Shown here piece after piece: positions 17,109-26,638 of a DNA stretch of 64,000 bases. Numbering within the stretch: the stretch's first letter is position 1; the number at the start of each line of letters is the position of its first letter. The stretch lies in assembly GCF_000145275.1 (NCBI RefSeq), contig NC_014393.1, forward strand, positions 2,728,001-2,792,000, written 5' to 3'. The position numbers and the translations under genes are program-made. The stretch comes from Clostridium cellulovorans 743B (GTDB taxonomy: Bacteria; Bacillota; Clostridia; Clostridiales; Clostridiaceae). A model generated the notes under the pieces. That model searched no databases, had not been told where the DNA came from, and worked only from the letters and a program-made list of their open reading frames with translations.

Positions 17109-17500
17109 TTATTTAAATAATCCGAATCCCCCCTGACCATTAGGTCCTGGATAAAGTATTTCTTGCAATGTCGGACTTTGATGTTGATTTTTTGGGACTA
17201 ACCTAATTTTCCCCGAAGCATCAGCTGGATGATGCCATGCCCAATCCTTTGACGGATTTTTTAATGGACCTTTACCACTTTTCATATAATCCATAACGTT
17301 ATATCCAAAAAAGTTATCTATTTCACTTTTAAACTGATTATGAGTATATTGTTCTTACATTGTTTTCAGCCTTGAAATACATTTTGCCGTTGTCTTGTCC
17401 TGTAGCCAGGCCATATGCTGATCCTGAGTAATTAATTTGTGTAGTACAATTTGCTAATGGATTATTTGCAGCATTATCATAACCATAAACTAGATAATCA
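17109..17500 (-). pseudogene. Rhs-type toxin tip, HNH/WHH-like nuclease, truncated
   Basis: The last part reads DWAWHHPADASGKIRLVPKN followed by QHQ and a GGFGLF end. This is the W-H-H ... L-V-P ... H ... GG signature of the HNH/endonuclease VII-like toxin tips. Upstream in frame are THNQFKSEIDNFFGYNVMDY and, one frame off, NAANNPLANCTTQINYSGSA, a usual link between Rhs core and tip. The core is gone. So a DNA-cleaving toxin domain is left without its delivery part. Confidence 0.62.
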
Positions 17501-17661
17501 TCACTTCAATATTATTTATCATAAACAATATGTTTTAATATAAGGTAATTTATTTTCTTATTTCTATAAAAATGATGTTTCTCAATACAGAAATAGTAAT
17601 TATATGTAAATAATTATAGTAACCTCATCTTCAAAAAAATTACTATATTTTTATATACAAG

Positions 17662-17707
17662 AAAGACACCTTATACCAGTAATTGCTTACCTGTATAAGA
17701 TATCTTT
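17662..17707. terminator. Stem-loop, possible terminator
   Basis: AAGA-CAC-CTTATAC and GTATAAG-ATA-TCTT form an interrupted stem. The gap 17501-17779 around it is AT-rich and holds nothing else. Confidence 0.35.
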
Positions 17708-17779
17708 ATATAAATAACTACAATTTGAAACATATTGTAAATATAGATTACCAAAATAAAAGCCCAGAATCCTGGACTT

Positions 17780-18283
17780 TTAAATCAACTTAATCTTAAA
17801 TATATCGGTCAAATTATTCTTTTCAATTCTTCTCTTAATCTCTTCATTATCAAGGGAATATAATCCTAAAGACTTCATCCTATTGAAATACTCAGCACCT
17901 GAGAAAGTATATCTATTTTTTCTTCCATCAATAGTAGACTCCCTATAGTTTTCATAAGAAATAATATCTCCAATGGCTGTACTAATAGGAAGAGTTAACA
18001 GTGGCATACCAATGCCATATCTAACAGCATTGTAACCTGCTAAAGATCCTGTTGCCATAGCTTCAATGTGCCCCACAAATAGTCCACTCTTTTCTCCAGC
18101 AACAAATAAATTATCAAGTCCTCTTACTCTCATATCATTTGTTCTAGGCGATACCGCTAAGTATCTTATAGAATTTCCTATTCCGCCTGCATATGGATCT
18201 GCATATTTAGCAAATTCAAGTCCTGGAATTTTTCTTAGTTTTTCTAGTGGATAATACGTGGACATCAGCTTGGCGTTAGCAAG
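17780..18283 (-). pseudogene. C-terminal fragment of a GidA-like FAD oxidoreductase
   Basis: The recognisable part starts near STYYPLEKLRKIPGL and has NLFVAGEKSGLFVGHIEAMA and GSLAGYNAVR. This is the FAD-binding C-terminal motif of GidA/TrmFO-like oxidoreductases. Normal members have about 400-600 residues with an N-terminal Rossmann fold; that part is absent. The fragment is cut where the divergent XRE gene begins. It is unrelated to its neighbours and probably arrived as a chromosomal scrap. Confidence 0.6.
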
Positions 18284-18550
18284 GTGAACAAAACTGCAAC
18301 TTTTATAGAAGTGTTCGAAACCATTGAAACAGGCTCGTCTGCAGTATATGAGGATTTGCCTGAAAATACTTTTGCGGAGAAAATATTTAAGCTTAGGATG
18401 CTTCATGGGCTAACTCAGCGTCAGTTTGCTGCTAGGTGTGGGATTGGATATTCAAGTGTTTGTAAGTATGAGCTTGGATATACTCCAAGCTCATATAATC
18501 TAGAAAAGATAATAGATGCTTTAAATTTAGATATAAACTATTTTGATTAA
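18284..18550 (+). CDS. XRE-family transcriptional regulator
   Basis: An 88-residue protein. A helix-turn-helix covers about residues 30-85: FAEKIFKLRMLHGLTQRQFA, RCGIGYSSVCKYELGY, LDINYFD. It starts with GTG; the ribosome site is weak (AGCAAGG), so the start is uncertain. It faces the nuclease-like gene on the other strand, converging tail to tail with 33 bp between. It may regulate the defence island, but no operator was identified. Confidence 0.65.
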   Translation: MNKTATFIEVFETIETGSSAVYEDLPENTFAEKIFKLRMLHGLTQRQFAARCGIGYSSVCKYELGYTPSSYNLEKIIDALNLDINYFD

Positions 18551-18583
18551 CAGAAAGTTTACTCTTTCTGTTACATTTATTTT

Positions 18584-19744
18584 TTATTTAGTCATTAATA
18601 ATAAAAACCAGAACTCTCCTACATTATTCCACTTAATATCATATTCATTATTTAATAATATATCTACTTGTTTTCCTCCAATTGGAGTATTCAAATGGAT
18701 TCTGCCTATTTTAGCTCCTTGGGATATATCATAATCCCAACATTTGTAACTCTTTTTTTTGGGAAAAACAAAATTCTTATAGTCGTTCATAACTAAAGCT
18801 ATTCCAATATCTGCTTCATTATTCTCGCAATAGCGCTCTAATAAATGAACGTCTTGATAAACATCCTTCATAAAAATATCTGTAGCTCCTCGATTTCCTC
18901 CAGATGATGCTTTTGTCTTATAACATTTCAATTCTAAAGCTATTTTATATACACTAACGCCCTTACTAACAATAACCATAATATCGACTTCTCTAGTACT
19001 TTTACCGTCACTTATTGTAGTTTCAAGTTCAATCTCAATAAATTCATCATCTCTAAATATAATTAGTGGAAGCATACTTTTAAGAATATACGCATACTGG
19101 AGTTGCATAGAAGCTTCTTTATTAATTAAAATTAATCCATTACCAACTTTTTTAGAAAATATCTCCCAAGCAACTTTTATTAGAGAGATGGTTCTGATGT
19201 TTATATTCTGATTTTCATATAATTCCTCATAAAAAGAGTTTTTATATGATTGCATTTCACTGGTTCTGTAAGAATCCTGTTCATATTTATTTGGAACTTT
19301 GTTATTAACGTCTGAGTTTCTATTTTGATTATTGTGCACTATCTCTTTAGGATCTTCGAACTCAATTTTGCAGTAAACATTTTTATACCATTCAATAATA
19401 TTTAATAATTCAACATTATTATCAAAAATTAATTCATTAATGGGAAGCTCCCTAGGTTGTTCCTTCTGATTTGAAAACTCACCAATCTTTGTAAGTCTTC
19501 TAAGTGAGCCTTTTGATCTCAAATAATTATATGTATTATTAGGATGATCTCCATTACACCATTGACTAATTCTTGCATTATCTATATTCTTAGGACATAA
19601 TAACTTAGCAATTTCTTGTATATCCTTTTGATTTATCCAATAGTTATCATTTTTATCTAAAATAAAATTTTGATATGTTTTTATTAATGTTGCTATCCAA
19701 ACTGCTGTCGGAACACTGTTAGTGATATTTCTTGCGATTATCAT
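18584..19744 (-). CDS. Putative PD-(D/E)XK nuclease with N-terminal DNA-binding region
   Basis: A 386-residue intact protein, family not recognised. Residues 38-90 (WINQKDIQEIAKLL, ISQWCNGDHPNN) look like a helix-turn-helix. The C-terminal half has glutamates 239/241 in IEIELETT, D254 in REVDIMV and E271-L-K273 in IALELKCYK. That spacing on predicted strands fits a PD-(D/E)XK active site, as in many restriction enzymes. The gene lies directly beside the CRISPR array, with a long repeat (copy B) in its upstream region. A defence role is inferred. Alternatives are a transposon-linked nuclease or a regulator. Confidence 0.6.
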   Translation of the reverse strand: MIIARNITNSVPTAVWIATLIKTYQNFILDKNDNYWINQKDIQEIAKLLCPKNIDNARISQWCNGDHPNNTYNYLRSKGSLRRLTKIGEFSNQKEQPRELPINELIFDNNVELLNIIEWYKNVYCKIEFEDPKEIVHNNQNRNSDVNNKVPNKYEQDSYRTSEMQSYKNSFYEELYENQNINIRTISLIKVAWEIFSKKVGNGLILINKEASMQLQYAYILKSMLPLIIFRDDEFIEIELETTISDGKSTREVDIMVIVSKGVSVYKIALELKCYKTKASSGGNRGATDIFMKDVYQDVHLLERYCENNEADIGIALVMNDYKNFVFPKKKSYKCWDYDISQGAKIGRIHLNTPIGGKQVDILLNNEYDIKWNNVGEFWFLLLMTK

Positions 19745-19859
19745 TAGAATTTGTCACTCTCCAAATCATTGTTAACTTCTTATTTAAAAGTTTAAGTCAG
19801 TATAAAATTGCTTCCAATACATTTTTCGATTAATAGCATATAATAGATACTAATCCCAC

Positions 19860-19990
19860 TCTATGATTGTATGTTATCACCATGTGTTAGATGGTGTTTC
19901 TTGGTGTATTTATTGTATGTATTATATCTATTTTATAATATTTTTTAGGTTTTCGAAAAAATATTAGTACGATTTTAGTACGGTTGTGCT
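19860..19990. repeat. Long imperfect direct repeat, copy B
   Basis: It matches 1419-1550 in the same orientation. A hairpin is formed by CACCAT and ATGGTG around GTGTTAG. The right end holds two tandem TTAGTACG motifs 11 bp apart. It lies upstream of the putative nuclease gene and could carry its promoter; on the minus strand an AT-rich TATAAT-like box sits about 60 bp inside the repeat. Confidence 0.7.
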
Positions 19991-20036
19991 AAATATTTTT
20001 AATACAACTCTTAATAAATACCAAATGAATACACTT

Positions 20037-22748
20037 CTTATATATGTATATTAAGAAATATTAACATATCGATATAACTTGACTAATGTTAAGAATCCAA
20101 TCTTTAAATAATACAGTATTTAATATTAACGCTATTTTCTGTGATAGTAACTAAACTTAATGCGTACTTTAAATAATACAGTATTCTATATTAACTAGCA
20201 TGGTAAAGTTTTCAGTCCTCTTTTCTTCACTCTTTAAATAATACAGTATTCAATATTAACTTTTTGTGCTCTATCTTCTGCCTGCGAATGAACTGCCTTT
20301 AGATAATACAGTATTCAATATTAACATATCGATATAACTTGACTACTGTTAAAAATCCAATCTTAAAATAATATAATATTTAATATTAATTATAACCTCT
20401 GTATAAGTATATACATCATATTCATCTTTAAATAATACAGTATTCAATATTAACATATATGATCTGCTCCATACTCTCTAGTAGTAGCTGTTTTAAATAA
20501 TATGGTATTCAATATTAACTTCCAATCTTGGCGCATCTTCATACACACTAAAATTCTTTAAATAATACAGTATTCAATATTAACCATATTTGCATTTGGC
20601 TTTGTTCTTGGGGCAGTCACATTTAAATAATACAGTATCCAATGTTAGCCTGTAGTAAAATGTACTACTGACATACTTACAACTACCTTTAAATAATATA
20701 GTATTAAATATTAACAGTTTCAAAATAAGGTTAATCACAGAAAAACACTGTGCTTTAAATAATATATTATTCAATATTATCGTATAATGTTTACATTGGG
20801 ATGGAGAAATGATGATCACTTTAAATAATACAGTATTCAATACTAACATTCATGCAATTAATGAAACCGAGGATATTGTCATCTTTAAATAATACAGTAT
20901 TGAATATTAACGAGTTATACGATCAATCGATAAATGGATTGTCATTCTTTAAATAATACAGTATTGAATATTAACTGAATTTATACGTCAACTTCGTCAA
21001 CATCGTCATGACTTTAAATAATACAGTATTTAATATTAACGCATTAGGACACAGCGTAGAAATGACAATGAATGTCTACTTTAAATAATGCAGTATTCAA
21101 TATTAACTAAGCCAATACGATGATTGTTGTGGTGATGCTCCTTACTTTAAATAATATAGTATTCAATATTAACCCGATTCACTAGGCGTAACTATAGATG
21201 ACATTATAAACTTTAAATAATACAGTATTCAATATTAACCAACAAAGCTAATTAAATCTACTTCAAATTCTATATTCTTTAAATAATACAGTATTCAATA
21301 TTAACCTGCATGGGATGGTACAAGTGATATAACAGCTACTACCTTTAAATAATACAGTATTCAATATTAACAAATCAAAGAGCATAAAGACAATATTGTT
21401 TTCTTAGACTTTAAATAATACAGTATTCAATATTAACAGTGACAAAGGTAAAAAATATAATTTTATTTTTAATCTTTAAATAATACAGCATTCAATATTA
21501 ACTTACATACTTCAGAATTTATCCTTCTAACTAAATCACCTTTAAATAATACAGTATTCAATATTAACTAAAAAGAAGGAGTAGGGAATGAAAGATTTTG
21601 CTTTCTTTAAATAATACAGTATTCAATATTAACGTGATAAAGCAGCCACATGTTCCTATCTTTATCACTCTTTAAATAATACAGTATTCAATATTAACGC
21701 CAATTTTAACAACTCTTCTGCCTTTTTCAGTTTTCTTTAAATAATACAGTATTCAATATTAACTTGATAGAAAAGTTGATTTTCGTACTTTGGCTGTTAC
21801 CTTTAAATAATACAGTATTCAATATTAACGTTTTCCGTAGATACAATAAACAGTTATTCGCTAGTTGCTTTAAATAATACAGTATTCAATATTAACTCAG
21901 AATCGTCTTGATAATCATCTAAGACTATAAGGTCTTTAAATAATACAGTATTCAATATTAACATAGTATCGCGTCCGCTACTTCGATCTGATAATCAAAC
22001 TTTAAATAATACAGTATTCAATATTAACCATCTAACTCATCTAAAGGTATATCCTTAACTTGTAGCTTTAAATAATACAGTATTCAATATTAACATATAC
22101 CAAATGAAAACCGTGGGCATACAACTATCTTCTTTAAATAATACAGTATTCAATATTAACAGACCTTTTATTAGTTCTAATAATATTATTATTTCATCTT
22201 TAAATAATACAGTATTCAATATTAACAGATCATAAGTGAAAGACCGTCCGCCATAGCGTTATTCTTTAAATAATACAGTATTCAATATTAACAAGAGATT
22301 TGGCTAATAAGAAAGCTGTAGCAATTTTCTTTAAATAATACAGTATTCAATATTAACAGATAACCTTGGTACTCACACGTTGCGTAAAACGTTCTTTAAA
22401 TAATACAGTATTCAATATTAACGATTAAAAGCTTTAACAACTGAACCATTGTTTAGTATCTTTAAATAATACAGTATTCAATATTAACACTACCAGTGGG
22501 ACGATGCCAGGAGGAATTGCTTCCTTTAAATAATACAGTATTCAATATTAACCTGAACTTATGTATAGCTCTTTTGCTTTATCTCTATTCTTTAAATAAT
22601 ACAGTATTCAATATTAACCCAGTAATAACTGCTGCAGTCCCTAGTCCAATTAACTTTAAATAATACAGTATTCAATATTAACATGGTGTTTTTACACCTA
22701 ATGCAACAATATGTTCTTTCTTTAAATAATACAGTATTCAATATTAAC
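20037..22748 (-). CRISPR. CRISPR array, 41 clear repeats plus a degenerate terminal repeat
   Basis: The 29-bp repeat, read on the minus strand, starts GTTAATATTGAATAC and ends TGTATTATTTAAAG. Forty-one copies begin every 64-67 bp from 20102 to 22720, giving 40 spacers of 35-38 bp. One more 36-bp spacer (20066-20101) ends at a badly decayed repeat (20037-20065). Repeats near the right end are identical; those at the left carry substitutions. So the leader is on the right, next to cas3, and transcription is leftward like the cas genes. The ATTTAAAG end resembles the ATTGAAA-type handle of type I-B repeats. No spacer was seen to match this window. Confidence 0.97.
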
Positions 22749-22939
22749 CCTAAAGCTCTTCAAAAATCACCTCATTGCTCTTGAATTCTATCACTTGACA
22801 CTTCTATGACACTATGCTTTATATGATAATTGCAGTGAACCTATTTCCACCAAATAATCAGCTGATTCATTTACTTATGCGACTTCAAGTCACATAAAGG
22901 TAATTTATAATTTACACTACTTAACGTTTACTGCAATAA
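22749..22939 (-). promoter_or_regulatory. CRISPR leader with two palindromes
   Basis: These 190 bp between the cas3 stop and the first repeat form the leader position. They contain TTATGCGACTT-C-AAGTCACATAA (22875-22897, one mismatch) and a perfect AATCAGCTGATT (22856-22867). No T-run follows the longer one. They could be binding sites for integration host proteins or a regulator. The array promoter should be here but no single box stands out. Confidence 0.6.
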
Positions 22940-25060
22940 CTAACCTAAAAATTTAGTATTATGAAATAAATTAATAGATTCGATATCAGATTCCATCAAT
23001 GTACCTACAATGTATAAAAAATTATTCCATTCTGTATCTTTTGGCGTCAATATCTCTTCATAACTTATGTTATCATTTCCTTCTTTAACTACTCCTCCAT
23101 AAAAACCATACTCATACAAGCAAAGCATAGAATTTTTATGTAATCCAAATTTATCTATAATAATATCATGATTGTTTGATATTATTCTTCCATGATGCTG
23201 CAATACTACATTAAGTAAGATTCTATCTTCTAAATTATTTTTAAGAACAATATATCCTATAGCTCTATGATTTCTATTTTTAAATATTAAAGTATTAGCC
23301 TTTTTAAATGGAAAATGTGCCAATAATATAGACTTAGCTCCTGCCCACTTTGGTCCTTGCCATTGTTCGTCTAGCTTTCCTATATCATGAAGACCACATA
23401 CATTACTTATATCATCTATGTTTTCTAAAACATATGATGAAAATCTATCATTAAGCATTTTTTGCTTAACTAGTGCTCGTACTGAAGTAGCATGATTTAT
23501 CCAAGATTCCTCTTTATAATCAAAATTAAATTTATCATATTTATCTGTTGCATTACTATCATATTGAAAGGTATTACAGACCGAACCTTCTTTATATCTA
23601 AATCCTAGCTCATCATATATACAGTCATTACCCTGAATAACTATAGTTTGCCCTATGATATCATCATTAATTTTTTTCTGTACTGGGCTATTTCTATTCT
23701 TACCATAATCAATGACATATAAAGCATTGTTTTTAGATAACTTTTCCAATACACTTATATTAATACTAATGCTCTGCTTTTTAAAACTATTGAAGGATAT
23801 ATCTTTATCTACAATTATATTAACATTTTGAATATCTCTTATTAATTTTCCCCTACTACCATCAATAAGATTGTACTTGTTTTTCCTTACATTTATTTCA
23901 TTTATAACGTCCATATAAAACGGATTTAATATATTTGTAACTACTGCCTTTTGGATTTCCCATGTAAACTTCAAACTAGGTCTATCAGCAAAAAATTCTA
24001 TAGTTTTTTTTACAATTTTACTATCATAAACTATATCATTACTATTAATTATAACAACTTGCCCAATTCCACCCCATCTTGCACATCTCCCACAACGCTG
24101 AATAAAATTGTCAATTGGACATGCATAAGAATATAAGTAATTTGCAGATATATCCACCCCAGCCTCTACAATGCTTGTTGCAATGAGTATCTTATTGTTT
24201 TTCTTAGCATATTTGCCAAAATACTTATATAAACTTTTCTCAGAAACATCATCTTCTAGGAGATTCTTTGATTCTATTTTGCTTCGATCATACTTAAGTA
24301 ATTTACTATTTAATATAATGCATCTACTTTTATCTTCAATATTGTTGTAGACTTCCTCTTGTTGAGCCTGAGTATTGCATATAACTATCTGACTTTCAGT
24401 TCTTGAATTTATTTGCAAATAGTCGACTTTTGAAGAATAGTTTACATATATCTCCCTGTCTGCAATTGTCTCTTCGTAAGCTTCTATAAGCTTCATATTA
24501 TATCTTTCAAGTAAAAAATCTATTAAATATTTAGGCATTGTTGCTGTCATAATTAAAAATTTATTTCCTTGTGAATTAATACTATCTAGAAAATTAATTG
24601 TTGTTAGTAAAGCTTTATCAGGTTGAAATAGTTGCACTTCATCAAATACAAAATTTGATTGTACAATATTCTTTCCTCTTATAAAAGATTGTCTACCTAT
24701 CCCAAGCCATCCAGATAATACTTGATCTATAGTTGTTACACAAAATTTATTTTCTAAATATTTATCCTCTTCTATTCCAGAATGCTGTATTGTCCACTTT
24801 TCATTTATATTAAGAATTTTATTATATTCGTTAAGTCTTTCTTGTATTGAAGTTGCTAAGGTCTTCATAGGCTCAACAAATATAGACCTAATTCCATTCC
24901 AGTTAAGTAACGCATAATGCCCAACTTCTGTCTTTCCACTACCACAACCAGATATAACTAGTACATTTTCCTTTTTATTCTTTAATACATTTTTTATTTC
25001 CTTCTGTATTTCTCTAGGCTTTTTAAATCCAATTATGTCATAATAATTTTCAAACATCAT
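22940..25060 (-). CDS. cas3: Cas3 helicase-nuclease, helicase-HD order
   Basis: About 706 residues. The helicase comes first: Walker A GCGSGKT near residue 37, FDEVQLFQ as the DExH box near 140, TATMP as motif III, and motif VI QRCGRCARW near 322. The HD nuclease follows at the C-terminus: NHATSV, LHDIGKL near 556, and QHHGRI. In most type I systems the HD part is N-terminal, so this is an inverted fusion. The protein should unwind and cut DNA after Cascade binding. The ATG chosen lies just after AGGAGG; an ATG one codon later is equally possible. It is the last gene of the operon, 5 bp after cas5. Confidence 0.92.
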   Translation of the reverse strand: MMFENYYDIIGFKKPREIQKEIKNVLKNKKENVLVISGCGSGKTEVGHYALLNWNGIRSIFVEPMKTLATSIQERLNEYNKILNINEKWTIQHSGIEEDKYLENKFCVTTIDQVLSGWLGIGRQSFIRGKNIVQSNFVFDEVQLFQPDKALLTTINFLDSINSQGNKFLIMTATMPKYLIDFLLERYNMKLIEAYEETIADREIYVNYSSKVDYLQINSRTESQIVICNTQAQQEEVYNNIEDKSRCIILNSKLLKYDRSKIESKNLLEDDVSEKSLYKYFGKYAKKNNKILIATSIVEAGVDISANYLYSYACPIDNFIQRCGRCARWGGIGQVVIINSNDIVYDSKIVKKTIEFFADRPSLKFTWEIQKAVVTNILNPFYMDVINEINVRKNKYNLIDGSRGKLIRDIQNVNIIVDKDISFNSFKKQSISINISVLEKLSKNNALYVIDYGKNRNSPVQKKINDDIIGQTIVIQGNDCIYDELGFRYKEGSVCNTFQYDSNATDKYDKFNFDYKEESWINHATSVRALVKQKMLNDRFSSYVLENIDDISNVCGLHDIGKLDEQWQGPKWAGAKSILLAHFPFKKANTLIFKNRNHRAIGYIVLKNNLEDRILLNVVLQHHGRIISNNHDIIIDKFGLHKNSMLCLYEYGFYGGVVKEGNDNISYEEILTPKDTEWNNFLYIVGTLMESDIESINLFHNTKFLG

Positions 25061-25065
25061 GCCTC

Positions 25066-25704
25066 CTATAATACTAAATCCTTTATAGAACACGAAAGAT
25101 TTCTATGCTTATGAGTATACTTATCCGAATATAGATATATATGTTCAAATCTTGCTTTACTATCCCAATCAAATTGATTGTATCTTCCCCTAACTTCATT
25201 ACTTGGTACAGGCACCATAACGTTATTTAAAGTCTGAACTTCTTCAATAGAATGAAGATATACTAAACTTTCTGCGGTTCCTATCCAATCTATATTTTTT
25301 AAGTATAGATTTATATTAGGAATAGACATATCTATATAAAAAACTATATCTTCTACATCAATATATTCTCTAAAACCCATTGTAGTATAAAAGTTATTCT
25401 TTATAAGATTTTCTCTGTCTAGTTTCTGTTCGTTATTTATCCCATAATAACTATTAGCATATCGTTTGATCTTGCAACCATTAATATGAAAAACTTTAGG
25501 ATATTGAATATAAATAACTGCATTCTTAACCTTATGAAATAATTCCTCAGCTTTCATAACCCCATCTACCTGAATAATTGCTCCTAAAATCGCACTTCTA
25601 ATAGCATATAACGTTGGATACTCATAACTTTGACAATTCAAATTGCTATTTTCATATTTTTTTAATGTAAATAAATTAGCAGTCTTATATGTTATTTTAT
25701 TCAT
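25066..25704 (-). CDS. cas5: Cas5, Cascade subunit
   Basis: A 212-residue RAMP-type protein. The N-terminal part has YEYPTLYAIRSAILGAIIQV, which corresponds to the Cas5 'P.....R.a..GAi' segment. There is no long glycine-rich C-terminus. Cas5 caps the 5' handle of the crRNA in Cascade. The start has AGGTG. Its place between cas7 and cas3 is the standard type I-B order. The sequence is diverged, so the family call rests partly on context. Confidence 0.82.
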   Translation of the reverse strand: MNKITYKTANLFTLKKYENSNLNCQSYEYPTLYAIRSAILGAIIQVDGVMKAEELFHKVKNAVIYIQYPKVFHINGCKIKRYANSYYGINNEQKLDRENLIKNNFYTTMGFREYIDVEDIVFYIDMSIPNINLYLKNIDWIGTAESLVYLHSIEEVQTLNNVMVPVPSNEVRGRYNQFDWDSKARFEHIYLYSDKYTHKHRNLSCSIKDLVL

Positions 25705-25717
25705 ATATACACCTACT

Positions 25718-26638
25718 CTATAGATTTTCTTCTAACTTCACTCCAATGTCATCTATTACTGCCGCAAACTCTTCGATATTGTTAAACTCAAAACTATTAT
25801 TTGACAGTCTTTTATTAACTTGAATAAAATCTTCTTTTAATGCAGAATACTTTGAAAGTACTTCATCTTTATTTTTCTTCTGAACAATAATCCCTTGTAT
25901 ATCTGTGAGATGAGGCAATCTTGTTGAACATAAAGCACCTTCAAGATCAAGGAACATATTTTTTACTGCTTTTAAGCATTTTCTTTGTCTCATAATCTTC
26001 GTATTATTATCTACAGCATCAATTAGTTTTTCATCATCAAGACCAATTCTATCTAAATCAATTTGAATAGTTAAAGCATATTCATTACTTCTAATTGGTC
26101 TATAAAACAGCATTTGTGTGTTCTGATCTTTATTTGTATTTGCCTCAGATGTGGTATCTGGTTTTCCTTGTTCATTTAAGTTCTTCTCATTCTTGCCTTT
26201 ATTATTTATTGGATCCACTCTATTATGTAAAACACTTTGGTAATCATTATCATCAGTTGATATTGCCCAGCTAAATTTAATACAACTTACTCTTTTCTCA
26301 TTATTACCTTTACCTGCATTCATAAATCCTTCAATATCATCGACTATACATTGTTTAACTCTATTGCCACTATCACTTAAGTTCTTGTCCTTCTCTTTGA
26401 CTGTACCATTTTTCATTGGACTAAATATTTTGCACGTATCACATAGTTCATCTTCATCTGCTAGTAGCCTTACATTCTTTGTATGAAAGTGCTTTAACAT
26501 TTCTCCTGCAATAGCATTTCTAATACTTCCATCACTTAATTCAATTTGCCTTGGCTGCATTGTGTTTCCTATATTCCCCTCATTATTAAGAGCCTCTCCT
26601 TCAACTATTAATAACATCATTATTGCCAACTTATTCAT
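25718..26638 (-). CDS. cas7: Cas7 (DevR/Csa2-type), Cascade backbone
   Basis: A 306-residue protein. It has GEALNNEGNIGNTMQPRQIE and SIRNAIAGEMLKH, matching the DevR/Csa2-type opening where 'N.eg....pr.i...g....ipg..iR'. A CDTC motif near residue 72 suits the zinc site seen in some Cas7 proteins. Several copies would coat the crRNA spacer. Its ATG overlaps the cas8 stop (TAATG) with a GAGGAGG site inside cas8, so the two are coupled. Confidence 0.85.
   Translation of the reverse strand: MNKLAIMMLLIVEGEALNNEGNIGNTMQPRQIELSDGSIRNAIAGEMLKHFHTKNVRLLADEDELCDTCKIFSPMKNGTVKEKDKNLSDSGNRVKQCIVDDIEGFMNAGKGNNEKRVSCIKFSWAISTDDNDYQSVLHNRVDPINNKGKNEKNLNEQGKPDTTSEANTNKDQNTQMLFYRPIRSNEYALTIQIDLDRIGLDDEKLIDAVDNNTKIMRQRKCLKAVKNMFLDLEGALCSTRLPHLTDIQGIIVQKKNKDEVLSKYSALKEDFIQVNKRLSNNSFEFNNIEEFAAVIDDIGVKLEENL

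Noticed and set aside
20580..20849. An 89-codon leftward frame
   Set aside because: It lies wholly in the CRISPR array; the repeating NTILFK/NTVLFK pattern is the repeat translated.
22749..22939. A terminator at the end of the cas operon
   Set aside because: The palindromes in the leader have no T-run after them, so read-through into the array is possible.
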